Source: Streptococcus sp. (GTDB taxonomy: Bacteria > Bacillota > Bacilli > Lactobacillales > Streptococcaceae). Taken from it: 9,833 nucleotides of DNA. Below, piece after piece: positions 1 to 6,529 of the stretch. Made by a program: the position numbers and the translations under genes. Within the stretch, counting starts at the first letter, position 1, and the number at the start of each line of letters is the position of its first letter. The stretch is taken from positions 2,181 through 12,013 of the forward strand of contig JAPJPE010000032.1 in assembly GCA_030825825.1 (NCBI GenBank). The letters run 5' to 3'. The notes beneath the pieces are model-generated. The model had not been told where the DNA came from. It ran no database searches and saw only the letters and a program-made list of their open reading frames with translations.

Positions 1-730
1 CGGAGATAGCTACAACCGTAGAGGCAATATGGACTGGTAGACCACTATCCATGAGTAGCTCAGGAATATAGGTATGACCAATATTTCCAACCCCTGAAGC
101 CAACCCAATCAACACAATAAAGAAGAGATAAGGTCCATTGTGAAGAAGAGGACGAATAGAGACAGGGTGTTTTTCCTTTTCTACGACTATCTCTTTTTTC
201 TTCATTCGAACCGCACTTAGGCAGAAGAGACTCAATACAATAGTGATCAAAACCGTATAATAGACAGCTTGGGGGCTAAACTGATGATAGACCCAGCCGG
301 CTATTTGGACACCGACCGAGTAGCCAATGGTTCCCCAAACGCGAATCTTCCCAAAAGCGTATGGACTTTGCGTTGCAAATACTTCCATCATGGGAGCTGT
401 CCCATTCAAACAGACTAGAACAATCCCATAAAAAACGGTCAGCCAAAAGAGATTGGGGGCCCAAAGAAAACCGAAGACACCACCAATGATCACACTCAGA
501 CTGAGGGTCGTCATTTTTACGATTCCAAATCGCTCATTGATATACCCAAAGAAGGGTTGGGCTACCATGGATAAGAAAAAGGCAACCGATACCAAGGTCG
601 ACACTTGAGTTGCACTATAGTGCTTTCCCATCAAATAAACGGAAATAAGGGTCGTAAAGAGAGATGTGGACATAAAATAAAAACTATAGAGCAGCATATA
701 AGCCGCATAAGAATTTCGGAATTTTTTCAT
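1..730 (-). CDS. MFS transporter, MFS_1/LacY-like (C-terminal part missing)
   Basis: This is the N-terminal 243 residues of an integral membrane transporter of the major facilitator superfamily; the gene runs off the left edge. A full member would be about 380-400 residues, so roughly 60% is visible. The start is ATG at 728-730, with an AGAAAGGA ribosome binding site five bases upstream. Hydrophobic segments lie at about residues 10-33, 42-62, 72-90, 94-112, 131-148, 155-174 and 200-217. The charged 175-190 stretch (KKKE...EKEKH) matches the central cytoplasmic loop between the two six-helix halves. The segment GKIRVWGTIGYSVG (127-140) resembles the helix 5 signature of the MFS_1-like/oligosaccharide:H+ symporter group. 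The substrate cannot be told. It lies 70 bases downstream of the carboxypeptidase gene, behind a terminator, and I see no convincing promoter of its own. Confidence 0.85.
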   Translation of the reverse strand, partial: MKKFRNSYAAYMLLYSFYFMSTSLFTTLISVYLMGKHYSATQVSTLVSVAFFLSMVAQPFFGYINERFGIVKMTTLSLSVIIGGVFGFLWAPNLFWLTVFYGIVLVCLNGTAPMMEVFATQSPYAFGKIRVWGTIGYSVGVQIAGWVYHQFSPQAVYYTVLITIVLSLFCLSAVRMKKKEIVVEKEKHPVSIRPLLHNGPYLFFIVLIGLASGVGNIGHTYIPELLMDSGLPVHIASTVVAIS

Positions 731-767
731 TTAAATCCTTTCTAAAAATATCGGAATGGGACAATGA

Positions 768-798
768 CAAAACCCAACTGACAATCAGTTAGGTTTTA
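768..798 (-). terminator. Intrinsic terminator after the PBP4-type gene
   Basis: A 13-bp stem (769-781 with 785-797) closes a 3-base loop. It contains one G-U pair when read on the minus strand. The stem's 3' arm ends in GGGTTTT on the minus strand, although the following bases (GTCATTG) are not a pure T run. It starts four bases after the stop codon at 801-803. The plus strand is also T-rich beyond the stem, so it could work in both directions. Confidence 0.7.
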
Positions 799-800
799 TT

Positions 801-2147
801 TTATTCTTTATTATAGCGCTTTTGAGCCTCTTTTTTGCGTCTCTCACGACTTTGTTTTTCAATCGAAAGAATGATGATAAGAATAAGAATCGGAATCAAG
901 ATCAGGAAGTGATCCAGCGAAAGCCATTTACTGTGCTTAGCCGTTGTCTTTTTCCCACTTACTGTTTCTTTGACAAGCTCTGGCTTGGATCCTTCTTCCA
1001 CCTTCATATCATCTCGGATACCTTCAGACAAGGTGTAGAGATCATTATCTACTGTCAGATAGCCATCTTTTACCGCAAGGGTCGGTTCTTTAGCACCTTT
1101 TTTGACCGTTGCATAGAAGGGTTTTTCGAGTGTATAGGTCTTGCCGTCAATCTTCTGGACACCTGCATCTAACAATTTTTTATAGCCAAAATCTTTATAA
1201 GCTTTTTCGATCAAGGCATTGCCAAACGGGTGACGGTAATATTCCCCATCTTGGTCTGCCCAATCTCCTACGCCCATAATGACAGCAATTAAGCGCTGAT
1301 TGCCCCGTTTGATGGTCGCGATATAGTTGAAAGCTCCACGAGGACTTGATCCAGTTTTTAAACCATCCACACCTTTCAAAGCATACTTGGCTCCTGGCAA
1401 TGAATAATTGTAGGTATCAAAGGTTTCCTCATACGGAGTCCCTTTTTTGACCGTGACTTGTGCTTGATTGGTATAGTTTAAAATATCTGGGTATTGATTG
1501 ATAAAATGATAGACCAAAATCCCTAAATCACGCGCAGTTGTCTGGTTGGCCGCATCATTTGGATAATTGTTGACCTGATAGTAGCCTTGCAAGGTGGAGA
1601 TGGCCGCCCCACTCGGGTTATTCCAGACCGTGTTGGTCATCCCTAATTCCTTAGCCTTGGCATTCATGCGCTCGATAAAGGCATCTGGATCATTGTTGGA
1701 CATAAGATTGGCCAACATGAGGGTCGATACATTTGAGGATGGAACCACTGTCATGGTAATCAACTCAGGAATGGTGTAGTCTACCCCAGCAACAATATTA
1801 TTGTTGGAGATCTCATAGATCTTTCCGATCGCTTGGTCTGAAGCGGTCGCCTTGATCACTGTATCCTTACTGATCTTGCCATTTGCCATATCTTCAAACA
1901 AGAGATAGAGCGTCATGAGCTTACTCATGCTGGCAGGATCTCTGACTTCATCGATATTGTCTTTCCAAAGAACATTGCCCGTATTTCCGTCAATAATAAG
2001 CGAAGAATGTGGACGGTTAATGGCTTGGACATTGTCATTTGGATACATCTTTTGCGCCATATCCACCAATTCATCCGCACTCGCTAGAATTGGCTGGCAT
2101 AAGAGACTCAGAAGGAGGCAAATATGGATCAAATATTTTTTTATCAT
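801..2147 (-). CDS. pbp4: PBP4-type D-alanyl-D-alanine carboxypeptidase
   Basis: This is a low-molecular-weight penicillin-binding protein (peptidase family S11, 448 residues) that trims or transpeptidates stem peptides of peptidoglycan outside the membrane. A signal peptide covers residues 1-24, with likely cleavage after ASA. The three active-site motifs are all present: SMSK at 73-76 (catalytic Ser73 and Lys76), SSN at 137-139 and KTG at 264-266. From about residue 310 the sequence follows the C-terminal domain of Staphylococcus aureus PBP4 (DUF1958). I recall close parallels such as NPASMTK, DGLKTGSS and the GNALMERS region. A hydrophobic helix at 412-429 followed by a very basic tail (KQSRERRKKEAQKRYNKE) anchors the protein in the membrane. 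The start is ATG 2145-2147 with AAAGGA seven bases upstream. Streptococcal genomes may call this gene dacA, pbp3 or pbp4; the family is secure, the symbol less so. Confidence 0.93.
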   Translation of the reverse strand: MIKKYLIHICLLLSLLCQPILASADELVDMAQKMYPNDNVQAINRPHSSLIIDGNTGNVLWKDNIDEVRDPASMSKLMTLYLLFEDMANGKISKDTVIKATASDQAIGKIYEISNNNIVAGVDYTIPELITMTVVPSSNVSTLMLANLMSNNDPDAFIERMNAKAKELGMTNTVWNNPSGAAISTLQGYYQVNNYPNDAANQTTARDLGILVYHFINQYPDILNYTNQAQVTVKKGTPYEETFDTYNYSLPGAKYALKGVDGLKTGSSPRGAFNYIATIKRGNQRLIAVIMGVGDWADQDGEYYRHPFGNALIEKAYKDFGYKKLLDAGVQKIDGKTYTLEKPFYATVKKGAKEPTLAVKDGYLTVDNDLYTLSEGIRDDMKVEEGSKPELVKETVSGKKTTAKHSKWLSLDHFLILIPILILIIILSIEKQSRERRKKEAQKRYNKE

Positions 2148-2260
2148 AAACTTTTCCTTTATAACAGACTAATCAGCTGGAGGCTAAAATAAGCTTCTAG
2201 CCCTCATGCCCTTTCCTCTTGTCTCCCAGTAGATGAAAAGAGCTAATCCCAGCAGATAAT

Positions 2261-2279
2261 TACTTGTATTGTACCATAT
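2261..2279 (-). promoter_or_regulatory. Probable extended -10 promoter for the PBP4-type gene
   Basis: On the minus strand TATGG-TACAAT (2278 down to 2268) matches an extended -10 element (TRTGN plus hexamer), with no good -35 box. The start site would be near 2261, giving an untranslated leader of about 115 bases. The leader can form a modest hairpin (2180-2186 with 2199-2205, with a bulge). I do not recognise it as a known riboswitch. Confidence 0.55.
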
Positions 2280-2289
2280 TTTGAAGCAG

Positions 2290-2328
2290 AAAAAAACCTA
2301 TCTGGCCCGAATAAATCGGCGATAGGTC
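2290..2328 (-). terminator. Intrinsic terminator after nagB
   Basis: On the minus strand CCTATC (2326-2321) pairs with GATAGG (2302-2297). Inside, GCCGA pairs with TCGGGC around a TTTAT loop, and a run of six T (2296-2291) follows. It begins about 10 bases after the nagB stop codon and directly precedes the promoter of the next gene. Confidence 0.85.
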
Positions 2329-2335
2329 CTGTTTT

Positions 2336-3043
2336 TTATCGACTTAACAAGCTCAAGGCTTCCTTATCCGCAATAATGGTCACATTTGGATGTCCTTGAA
2401 GGGCACTAGCTGGCACTTTTTCAGTCCTTTCACCCTCTACTGTACCTTTGATTGCTTGGGCTTTTGATTCCCCATAGGCAAACAAGACAATCGATTTCGC
2501 TGCTAAGATATTAGCAATTCCCATCGAAATGGCTTGGGTTGGTACATCTTCGATCTTATCAAAGAAACGAGAATTAGCCTCAATGGTAGAGTCATCCAAC
2601 TGAACTAAGTGGGTCTGACTATCAAAGGATGTCCCTGGCTCATTAAAACCGATATGCCCATTGCGTCCGATTCCCAAGATTTGTAGGTCCACTGGATGGT
2701 CTTCGAGTATTTTGTTATAACGGATCACTTCCTGATCGGCAGATTCTTCTACACCTGATGGGAGATAACTTTCTTTGAATGGTTTGGCATCAAAGAGGTT
2801 TTTCTCCATAAAATACCGATAAGATTGAGGATCATCTCCCGTCAACCCTACGTATTCATCTAAGTTCACACTGATTAGATTAGACAGATCCAGATCACTT
2901 TCACGAATTTGTTTATAAAACTCAAGGGGACTGCTTCCAGTCGCAAGACCTAAGGTTTGAGCACCTTCCTTTAAGGTTTCTTTTAATATATCAAAGGCAA
3001 CTTTTCCACCTTCAATTTGGTCCTTTACTTCAATAATGTTCAT
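2336..3043 (-). CDS. nagB: Glucosamine-6-phosphate deaminase
   Basis: This cytoplasmic enzyme converts glucosamine-6-phosphate to fructose-6-phosphate and ammonia, the last step by which N-acetylglucosamine and other amino sugars enter glycolysis. The 235-residue protein shows the phosphate-binding loop [10 protein letters not shown] (31-40), the region VNLDEYVGL (59-67) with the proton-transfer Asp62, and the active-site segment [15 protein letters not shown] (123-137) with His130 and Glu135. Position 128 is Asn where the E. coli enzyme has Asp141; to my knowledge this is usual in the Gram-positive form. At 235 residues it is the short Firmicutes type, shorter than the allosteric E. coli protein (266). 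The start is ATG 3041-3043, preceded by AGGAGGT at seven bases. It is monocistronic by its own promoter and terminator, with an operator and cre-like site upstream. Confidence 0.97.
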   Translation of the reverse strand: MNIIEVKDQIEGGKVAFDILKETLKEGAQTLGLATGSSPLEFYKQIRESDLDLSNLISVNLDEYVGLTGDDPQSYRYFMEKNLFDAKPFKESYLPSGVEESADQEVIRYNKILEDHPVDLQILGIGRNGHIGFNEPGTSFDSQTHLVQLDDSTIEANSRFFDKIEDVPTQAISMGIANILAAKSIVLFAYGESKAQAIKGTVEGERTEKVPASALQGHPNVTIIADKEALSLLSR

Positions 3044-3073
3044 TGGATAGACCTCCTATTTCTCTATGCTTTT

Positions 3074-3102
3074 ATTATATGGTATAGACCAATTTTTGTC
3101 AA
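3074..3102 (-). promoter_or_regulatory. nagB promoter
   Basis: On the minus strand TTGACA (3102-3097) and TATAAT (3079-3074) are both perfect consensus hexamers with a 17-base spacer. A promoter this strong would need repression, which fits the palindrome inside its spacer. Confidence 0.93.
3079..3093. promoter_or_regulatory. Putative NagR (GntR-family) operator, dre-type
   Basis: TGGTATAGACCA (3080-3091; TGGTCTATACCA on the minus strand) is an almost perfect palindrome matching the dre-type site (TGGTCTAGACCA-like) bound by NagR/DasR/YvoA regulators of amino-sugar genes. It lies between the -35 and -10 boxes of nagB, so a bound repressor would block RNA polymerase. In the family, glucosamine-6-phosphate or N-acetylglucosamine-6-phosphate releases the repressor. 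The nagR gene is not in this window. Confidence 0.8.
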
Positions 3103-3103
3103 G

Positions 3104-3117
3104 TGAAACCGCTATCT
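3104..3117 (+). promoter_or_regulatory. Putative cre site (CcpA)
   Basis: TGAAACCGCTATCT fits the catabolite-responsive element consensus TGWAANCGNTNWCA at all but the last position. It abuts the nagB -35 box and lies about 40 bases upstream of the divergent -10 box at 3156-3161, so CcpA bound here could affect both directions. This call rests on sequence match only. Confidence 0.5.
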
Positions 3118-3152
3118 TTTTCTGGCATTTTTTTCATTTTCAAGTCGATTCG

Positions 3153-3161
3153 TGATATAAT
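3153..3161 (+). promoter_or_regulatory. Extended -10 promoter for the small membrane ORF, queA and arcR
   Basis: TGATATAAT is a perfect TATAAT with the upstream TG of an extended -10 element. The region 17 bases upstream (TTCATT at 3133-3138) is a weak -35. The usual distance places the transcription start at about 3167-3169, on or next to the ATG at 3169. Confidence 0.75.
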
Positions 3162-3168
3162 GAAAGGT

Positions 3169-3339
3169 ATGATTGTATCACTATTATTCATCATTTTTTT
3201 GATCGGACTCCTTGTCTTTCTCTTATCTTTCTTGATTCATCAAAGAAAGATTCTCAAGGTCCTGATCTTTTTGATGGGAATCTGCCTGATGCTCTTAGCG
3301 GTCGGGACTACCATCTATCTACTCACAAATTTATTATAA
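3169..3339 (+). CDS. Small membrane protein of unknown function
   Basis: This is a 56-residue, highly hydrophobic protein with two predicted membrane helices, residues 2-23 and 29-53. They are joined by a short basic turn (HQRKILK), which by the positive-inside rule suggests a hairpin with both ends outside. I do not recognise its family and give no function. The start is uncertain. ATG 3169 coincides with the expected transcription start, ATG 3160 overlaps the -10 box, and an in-frame GTG at 3103 would place the start inside the nagB promoter. AAAGG at 3163-3167 is only one base from ATG 3169, too close to act as a normal ribosome binding site. The stop is 11 bases before queA, so translation of the two may be coupled. 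Confidence 0.7.
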   Translation: MIVSLLFIIFLIGLLVFLLSFLIHQRKILKVLIFLMGICLMLLAVGTTIYLLTNLL

Positions 3340-3350
3340 AAGGAGCGCAA

Positions 3351-4379
3351 ATGAATACCAACGACTTTGACTTTGATTTGCCTGAAGAACTGATTGCCCA
3401 AACCCCTCTTGAAAAACGAGATGCCTCTAAACTCTTGATCCTTGATCGAAAAACAGGGCAATTCCAAGACCGTCATTTTGATGCAATTTTGGATGAATTG
3501 GAGCCAGGAGATGCTCTTGTCATGAACAATACGCGCGTTCTCCCTGCCCGTCTTCATGGAGTCAAACCAGAAACAGGTGGTCACGTCGAATTCCTTCTCC
3601 TTAAAAATACGCAAGATGACTGTTGGGAAGTCTTGGCAAAACCTGCAAAACGCTTAAAGGTAGGGGCTACAGTCAGCTTCGGAGATGGTCGTTTGACCGC
3701 AACTGTCGAGGAAGAATTGGAACATGGAGGGCGCATCGTTCGCTTCCACTACCAAGGCATCTTTTTAGAAGTTTTGGAAAGCCTTGGTGAAATGCCACTT
3801 CCTCCCTATATTCACGAAAAGCTTGCTGACCGCGAGCGCTACCAAACCGTTTACGCCAAAGAAAATGGTTCTGCTGCAGCTCCAACGGCAGGTCTTCATT
3901 TCACCCAAGAATTGCTCCAAAAGATTGAAGCAAAAGGTGTTCACCTGGTCTATTTGACCCTTCATGTGGGCCTAGGAACCTTCCGTCCAGTATCCGTGGA
4001 CAATCTTGAAGACCATGAGATGCACTCTGAATTTTACCAACTTTCTGAAGAAGCTGCCGCGACCCTTCGTCAGGTAAGAGCTGCAGGAAAACGCATCGTG
4101 GCCGTCGGAACGACTTCTATTCGGACCCTTGAAACGATTGGCAACAAATTTGATGGAGACATCCAAGCTGATTCAGGCTGGACCAATATTTTTATCAAAC
4201 CAGGTTATGAATGGAAAGTCGTCGATGCCTTTTCAACCAACTTCCACCTTCCAAAATCAACTCTGGTCATGTTGGTTTCTGCCTTTGCCGGCCGTGAATT
4301 AACCCTCGAAGCATACCACCATGCTATTCAAGAACGCTACCGATTCTTCAGTTTTGGGGATGCTATGTTCATCAAGTAA
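3351..4379 (+). CDS. queA: S-adenosylmethionine:tRNA ribosyltransferase-isomerase
   Basis: QueA transfers and rearranges the ribosyl part of S-adenosylmethionine onto preQ1 in the anticodon wobble position of tRNAs for Asp, Asn, His and Tyr. This forms epoxyqueuosine, the step before queuosine. The protein has the normal full length (342 residues). Family segments seen in order are [14 protein letters not shown] (6-19), [16 protein letters not shown] (53-68), [10 protein letters not shown] (176-185), [11 protein letters not shown] (204-214), HEMHSEFY (222-229) and [11 protein letters not shown] (251-261). The start ATG 3351 has AGGAG five bases upstream. It sits between the small membrane ORF and arcR with gaps of 11 bases on each side, so all three are probably one transcript. 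The link to arginine catabolism is positional; the same queA-arcR neighbourhood is known from S. gordonii. Confidence 0.97.
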   Translation: MNTNDFDFDLPEELIAQTPLEKRDASKLLILDRKTGQFQDRHFDAILDELEPGDALVMNNTRVLPARLHGVKPETGGHVEFLLLKNTQDDCWEVLAKPAKRLKVGATVSFGDGRLTATVEEELEHGGRIVRFHYQGIFLEVLESLGEMPLPPYIHEKLADRERYQTVYAKENGSAAAPTAGLHFTQELLQKIEAKGVHLVYLTLHVGLGTFRPVSVDNLEDHEMHSEFYQLSEEAAATLRQVRAAGKRIVAVGTTSIRTLETIGNKFDGDIQADSGWTNIFIKPGYEWKVVDAFSTNFHLPKSTLVMLVSAFAGRELTLEAYHHAIQERYRFFSFGDAMFIK

Positions 4380-4390
4380 AGGAGTCTCTC

Positions 4391-4861
4391 ATGAATAAAA
4401 TTGAAAGTCGCCACCGCTTGATCCGCTCTATCATTTCTGAGCGTAGGATTCATACCCAACAAGAACTCCAAGAAGCCTTAGAAGCCAATGGCGTTCTCGT
4501 TACCCAGTCCACCCTTTCACGGGATGTTAAATCCTTGAATCTAGTAAAAATTAACGAGGGGGATAGTTCCTACTATGCCATGAACACCATCGCTCCTTCC
4601 CGTTGGGAAAAGCGCCTGCGGATGTATATGGAAGATGCCTTAGTCATGTTACGGCCGGTTCAAAACCAAGTCGTTGTAAAAACTCTTCCAGGTCTTGCCC
4701 AATCCTTTGGAGCTATCTTAGATGCATTGGAACTCCAAGAAATTGTAGCCACCATCTGTGGAGATGATGTCTGTTTGGTTATCTGCGAAGACAATCAAGG
4801 AGCTTTGGATTGCTTTGAAAAATTAAAAGAATTCACCCCACCCTTCTTCTTTAGTAAATAA
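4391..4861 (+). CDS. arcR: ArgR-family arginine-responsive regulator of the ADI genes
   Basis: This 156-residue ArgR/AhrC-type transcription factor has an N-terminal winged helix-turn-helix (about residues 1-70). The recognition helix is in [13 protein letters not shown] (37-49) and includes the conserved Ser43-Arg44. A C-terminal domain (about 80-152) handles hexamer formation and arginine binding and carries the GDD motif at 124-126. The segment TICGDDVC replaces the usual GTIAGDDT. Four cysteines (123, 128, 132, 141) fall within 19 residues here. The start ATG 4391 has GGAG six bases upstream and follows the queA stop by 11 bases. It converges on arcT, the last ADI gene, which supports the ArcR assignment over a general ArgR or AhrC paralogue. 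Arginine-dependent activation of arc genes is family knowledge, not shown here. Confidence 0.9.
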   Translation: MNKIESRHRLIRSIISERRIHTQQELQEALEANGVLVTQSTLSRDVKSLNLVKINEGDSSYYAMNTIAPSRWEKRLRMYMEDALVMLRPVQNQVVVKTLPGLAQSFGAILDALELQEIVATICGDDVCLVICEDNQGALDCFEKLKEFTPPFFFSK

Positions 4862-4892
4862 AAAGTTTGGAAACCAAGTTTCCAAACTTTTT
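4860..4892 (+). terminator. Intrinsic terminator after arcR
   Basis: This is a perfect 15-bp stem (4860-4874 with 4878-4892) with the 3-base loop CAA. The 3' arm ends in five T. It overlaps the last bases of the arcR stop codon (4859-4861). Its A-rich 5' side could let it work in both directions. Confidence 0.88.
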
Positions 4893-5175
4893 AAAATGTA
4901 GACAAACCATCTTAAAATAAGGTGAGCGATTCTGCAAAAAAATTAAAATATGTTCTAATTTTTTGAATGAATTAAGAAAACACTGAAACTTTCCGCCGTG
5001 AGAAAAGTGCCTGAAACAAAATTGTTTCAGGCACTCGGAATTATTGAGACCTTAGGCTCAATAATTAGTCTTGGAACTTCGTAGAAGTTCACTGACGTCC
5101 GTACTCACCTAAGGAAAGTTTTTAGTATAAGTTTGTCTTCAATCTGAAAGTTTAGAAACTTGGTTTCCAAACTTT
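4862..5175. repeat. Noncoding convergent region built of nested inverted repeats
   Basis: This 314-base gap between two convergent stop codons has no plausible gene. Its ends are inverted copies of each other. The plus strand from 4857 and the minus strand from 5179 match at 32 of 33 bases, starting within or beside the stop codons. Exact AGACAAAC blocks follow at matching distance (4900-4907 and 5138-5131). Weaker TAAAA and AGGTGAG blocks follow further in (4921-4926 against 5109-5104). Inside lies a second closing stem and three hairpins, entered separately. An A/T-only hairpin (4937-4945 with 4956-4964) is also present. It could be a small repeated element of the MITE/BOX/RUP kind or a local inverted duplication of a terminator. 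No transposase or target-site duplication is visible. Confidence 0.6.
4986..5121. repeat. Multi-hairpin structured element (closing stem with three inner stems)
   Basis: AAACTTTCC (4986-4994) pairs with GGAAAGTTT (5113-5121), and GTGAG (4998-5002) with CTCAC (5104-5108). The enclosed sequence holds three strong hairpins. The first is a 13-bp stem, 5006-5018 with 5023-5035, with loop AAAT. The second is a 10-bp stem, 5039-5048 with 5057-5066. The third is a perfect 7-bp stem, 5074-5080 with 5084-5090, with loop GTA. Either strand could fold this way. On the minus strand the first hairpin is followed by TTTTC and could act as an extra terminator downstream of arcT. Whether it is a functional RNA, a mobile element or only a terminator cluster cannot be decided here. 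Confidence 0.6.
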
Positions 5176-5177
5176 TT
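5147..5177 (-). terminator. Intrinsic terminator after arcT
   Basis: On the minus strand a 13-bp stem (5175-5163 with 5159-5147, one G-U pair) with loop CAA begins right at the arcT stop codon. The trailing T run is short (CTTTC), so it is weaker than the matching terminator after arcR, to which it is almost identical in sequence. Confidence 0.7.
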
Positions 5178-6510
5178 ATGTTGTAGCTAAGCGTTGAATG
5201 GCTTCTCGATAGATTTCCATCGCAGCGTAGAGATCGTCAATTTTTGCCCGTTCATTGGCCTGATGCTCGGTCTGTTCTGCACCCGGGAAAAGAGCCCCAA
5301 AGGCAACACAATTTTCCATGGTCCGCGCAAATGTCGCACCACCAGAAGACATAGCTGGCGTCTTATCACCAGTTTCTTCCTGATAGACGGCCATCAAAGA
5401 GCTGACTAAAGGACTATCCAAAGGAACATATAAAGGAGCCAAATAATCAAACTCTTCATATTCCAACTGATAACTAGCTGCAATTTCTTGCAAACGAGCT
5501 ACCAAGGCATCCTTGTCTGCTAAGACGGGGATCCGAATATCAATTCCGATTTCCGATTGTTCTTGATCGATCACAAAGGTCGCAAGATTAAAGGAAAGAT
5601 CGCCACTTGGTTCATCTGTAATTCTGCCAAATAGAGCTTCACCAGTCGCATCCTCACCAACAGCATCTGCGATAAAGAGCAAAGCTGGATGGGGTTGGAT
5701 GAGGGATAAACTTTCCGATAAACCGACAATGGCATTCACTCCTTCAGCTGCATCTTTAGAGTGCTTGGAAACACCCAAAACCGTTACAGAATCTTCAGTT
5801 TGGCTATACTGAACCCCACTTTGATCCAAAACAGGAAGCAACTCTTCCAAACGATGACCAGCATAGGTCGCCTTATCCGGAACAACATTGAGGGCCTGAC
5901 CAGCCTGTAAGGGAAGATCATCCCAACCTGGACCATGCAATTTCACTTGTAATAAGCCTTTTTCAGCATAGGTTAATGGGAAAGAAGAATCCGGTGCAAA
6001 TCCAAGATCTGCTTGCTCTTCGATTTGGTTGTAGCGGTTCATACAGCGCCACAAGGTTTCTTCATCCGTCCCAAAGATAAAGCGGATTCGTTTGGTAAAC
6101 TGGATGCCATCATCTAACAAACTCTTAACTGCATAGAGGGCAGCGAGGGACGGCCCCTTATCATCCTGCACACCACGACCTACTAAATAATCACCGACAA
6201 TAGTCGCTTCAAAAGGTGGCGTTTGCCAATCTTGTAAATCACCGGCTGGAACAACATCCAAGTGACAAAGAACGGCCAGGAGTTCTTCCCCCTGACCGAT
6301 CTCTGCATATCCATAGTATCCTTCAGGATCTATATATGTTTGAAAACCTAATTCTCGAGCAAGCTCTAAGGTTTTTTCTAGGACATCTTGGATAGCTTGT
6401 CCAAACGGTGTTCCATTTTCCCCTTCATTTAATACAGAAGGGTAAGAAATGATGGTTTGAAGAGAGTTTAAAAACTGCTCTTTCACATCGTCCTTTATTC
6501 TATTTTTCAT
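5176..6510 (-). CDS. arcT: M20 family (PepV-like) dipeptidase of the ADI cluster
   Basis: This is a cytoplasmic zinc-dependent peptidase of family M20, 444 residues. Metal-site motifs read in order: CHLDVV (82-87; His83 ligand, Asp85), GRGVQDDKGP (111-120; bridging Asp116), GTDEET (147-152; catalytic Glu150, ligand Glu151), FAPDSSFP (171-178; Asp174) and HQANER with His416. All expected ligands are therefore present and it should be active. The order and length resemble PepV/Sapep dipeptidases. I chose ATG 6508-6510, which has GAGG six bases upstream. A GTG 12 bases earlier would put that ribosome binding site inside the gene. It starts 19 bases after arcD and is the last gene of the operon. 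arcT genes elsewhere were once labelled transaminases, but this sequence is clearly a peptidase. It may free arginine from peptides (inference). Confidence 0.92.
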   Translation of the reverse strand: MKNRIKDDVKEQFLNSLQTIISYPSVLNEGENGTPFGQAIQDVLEKTLELARELGFQTYIDPEGYYGYAEIGQGEELLAVLCHLDVVPAGDLQDWQTPPFEATIVGDYLVGRGVQDDKGPSLAALYAVKSLLDDGIQFTKRIRFIFGTDEETLWRCMNRYNQIEEQADLGFAPDSSFPLTYAEKGLLQVKLHGPGWDDLPLQAGQALNVVPDKATYAGHRLEELLPVLDQSGVQYSQTEDSVTVLGVSKHSKDAAEGVNAIVGLSESLSLIQPHPALLFIADAVGEDATGEALFGRITDEPSGDLSFNLATFVIDQEQSEIGIDIRIPVLADKDALVARLQEIAASYQLEYEEFDYLAPLYVPLDSPLVSSLMAVYQEETGDKTPAMSSGGATFARTMENCVAFGALFPGAEQTEHQANERAKIDDLYAAMEIYREAIQRLATT

Positions 6511-6529
6511 GAAACACCTCACTCACTTC

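Noticed and set aside
276..464. A 62-codon minus-strand open frame at the left end
   Set aside because: It lies in another frame of the same strand as the MFS transporter, whose frame from 730 to the edge has clear membrane helices and a ribosome binding site.
822..1172. A 116-codon plus-strand open frame opposite the carboxypeptidase gene
   Set aside because: It is fully antisense to the 3' end of a well-supported gene and has no recognisable features; it is a shadow.
3103..3168. GTG start at 3103 giving a 78-residue form of the small membrane protein
   Set aside because: It would start against the nagB promoter, upstream of the likely promoter for this strand, without a ribosome binding site. 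The added residues are not obviously part of a helix.
4962..4978. Possible ArgR (ARG) box, TGAATGAATT, downstream of arcR
   Set aside because: Only a half-site is visible, it is not near a promoter, and the AT-rich context makes chance matches likely.
4893..5146. Insertion sequence remnant between arcR and arcT
   Set aside because: No transposase fragment is visible in any frame and no target-site duplication was found beside either set of inverted repeats, so only a MITE-like or structural explanation remains open.
4862..5175. CRISPR array or tRNA/rRNA in the long convergent gap
   Set aside because: The repeats are inverted pairs rather than regularly spaced direct repeats, and no cloverleaf or rRNA-like sequence is present.
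6511..6522. GTG start 12 bases upstream for arcT
   Set aside because: The GAGG ribosome binding site that serves the ATG at 6510 would lie within those codons, and no other site precedes the GTG.
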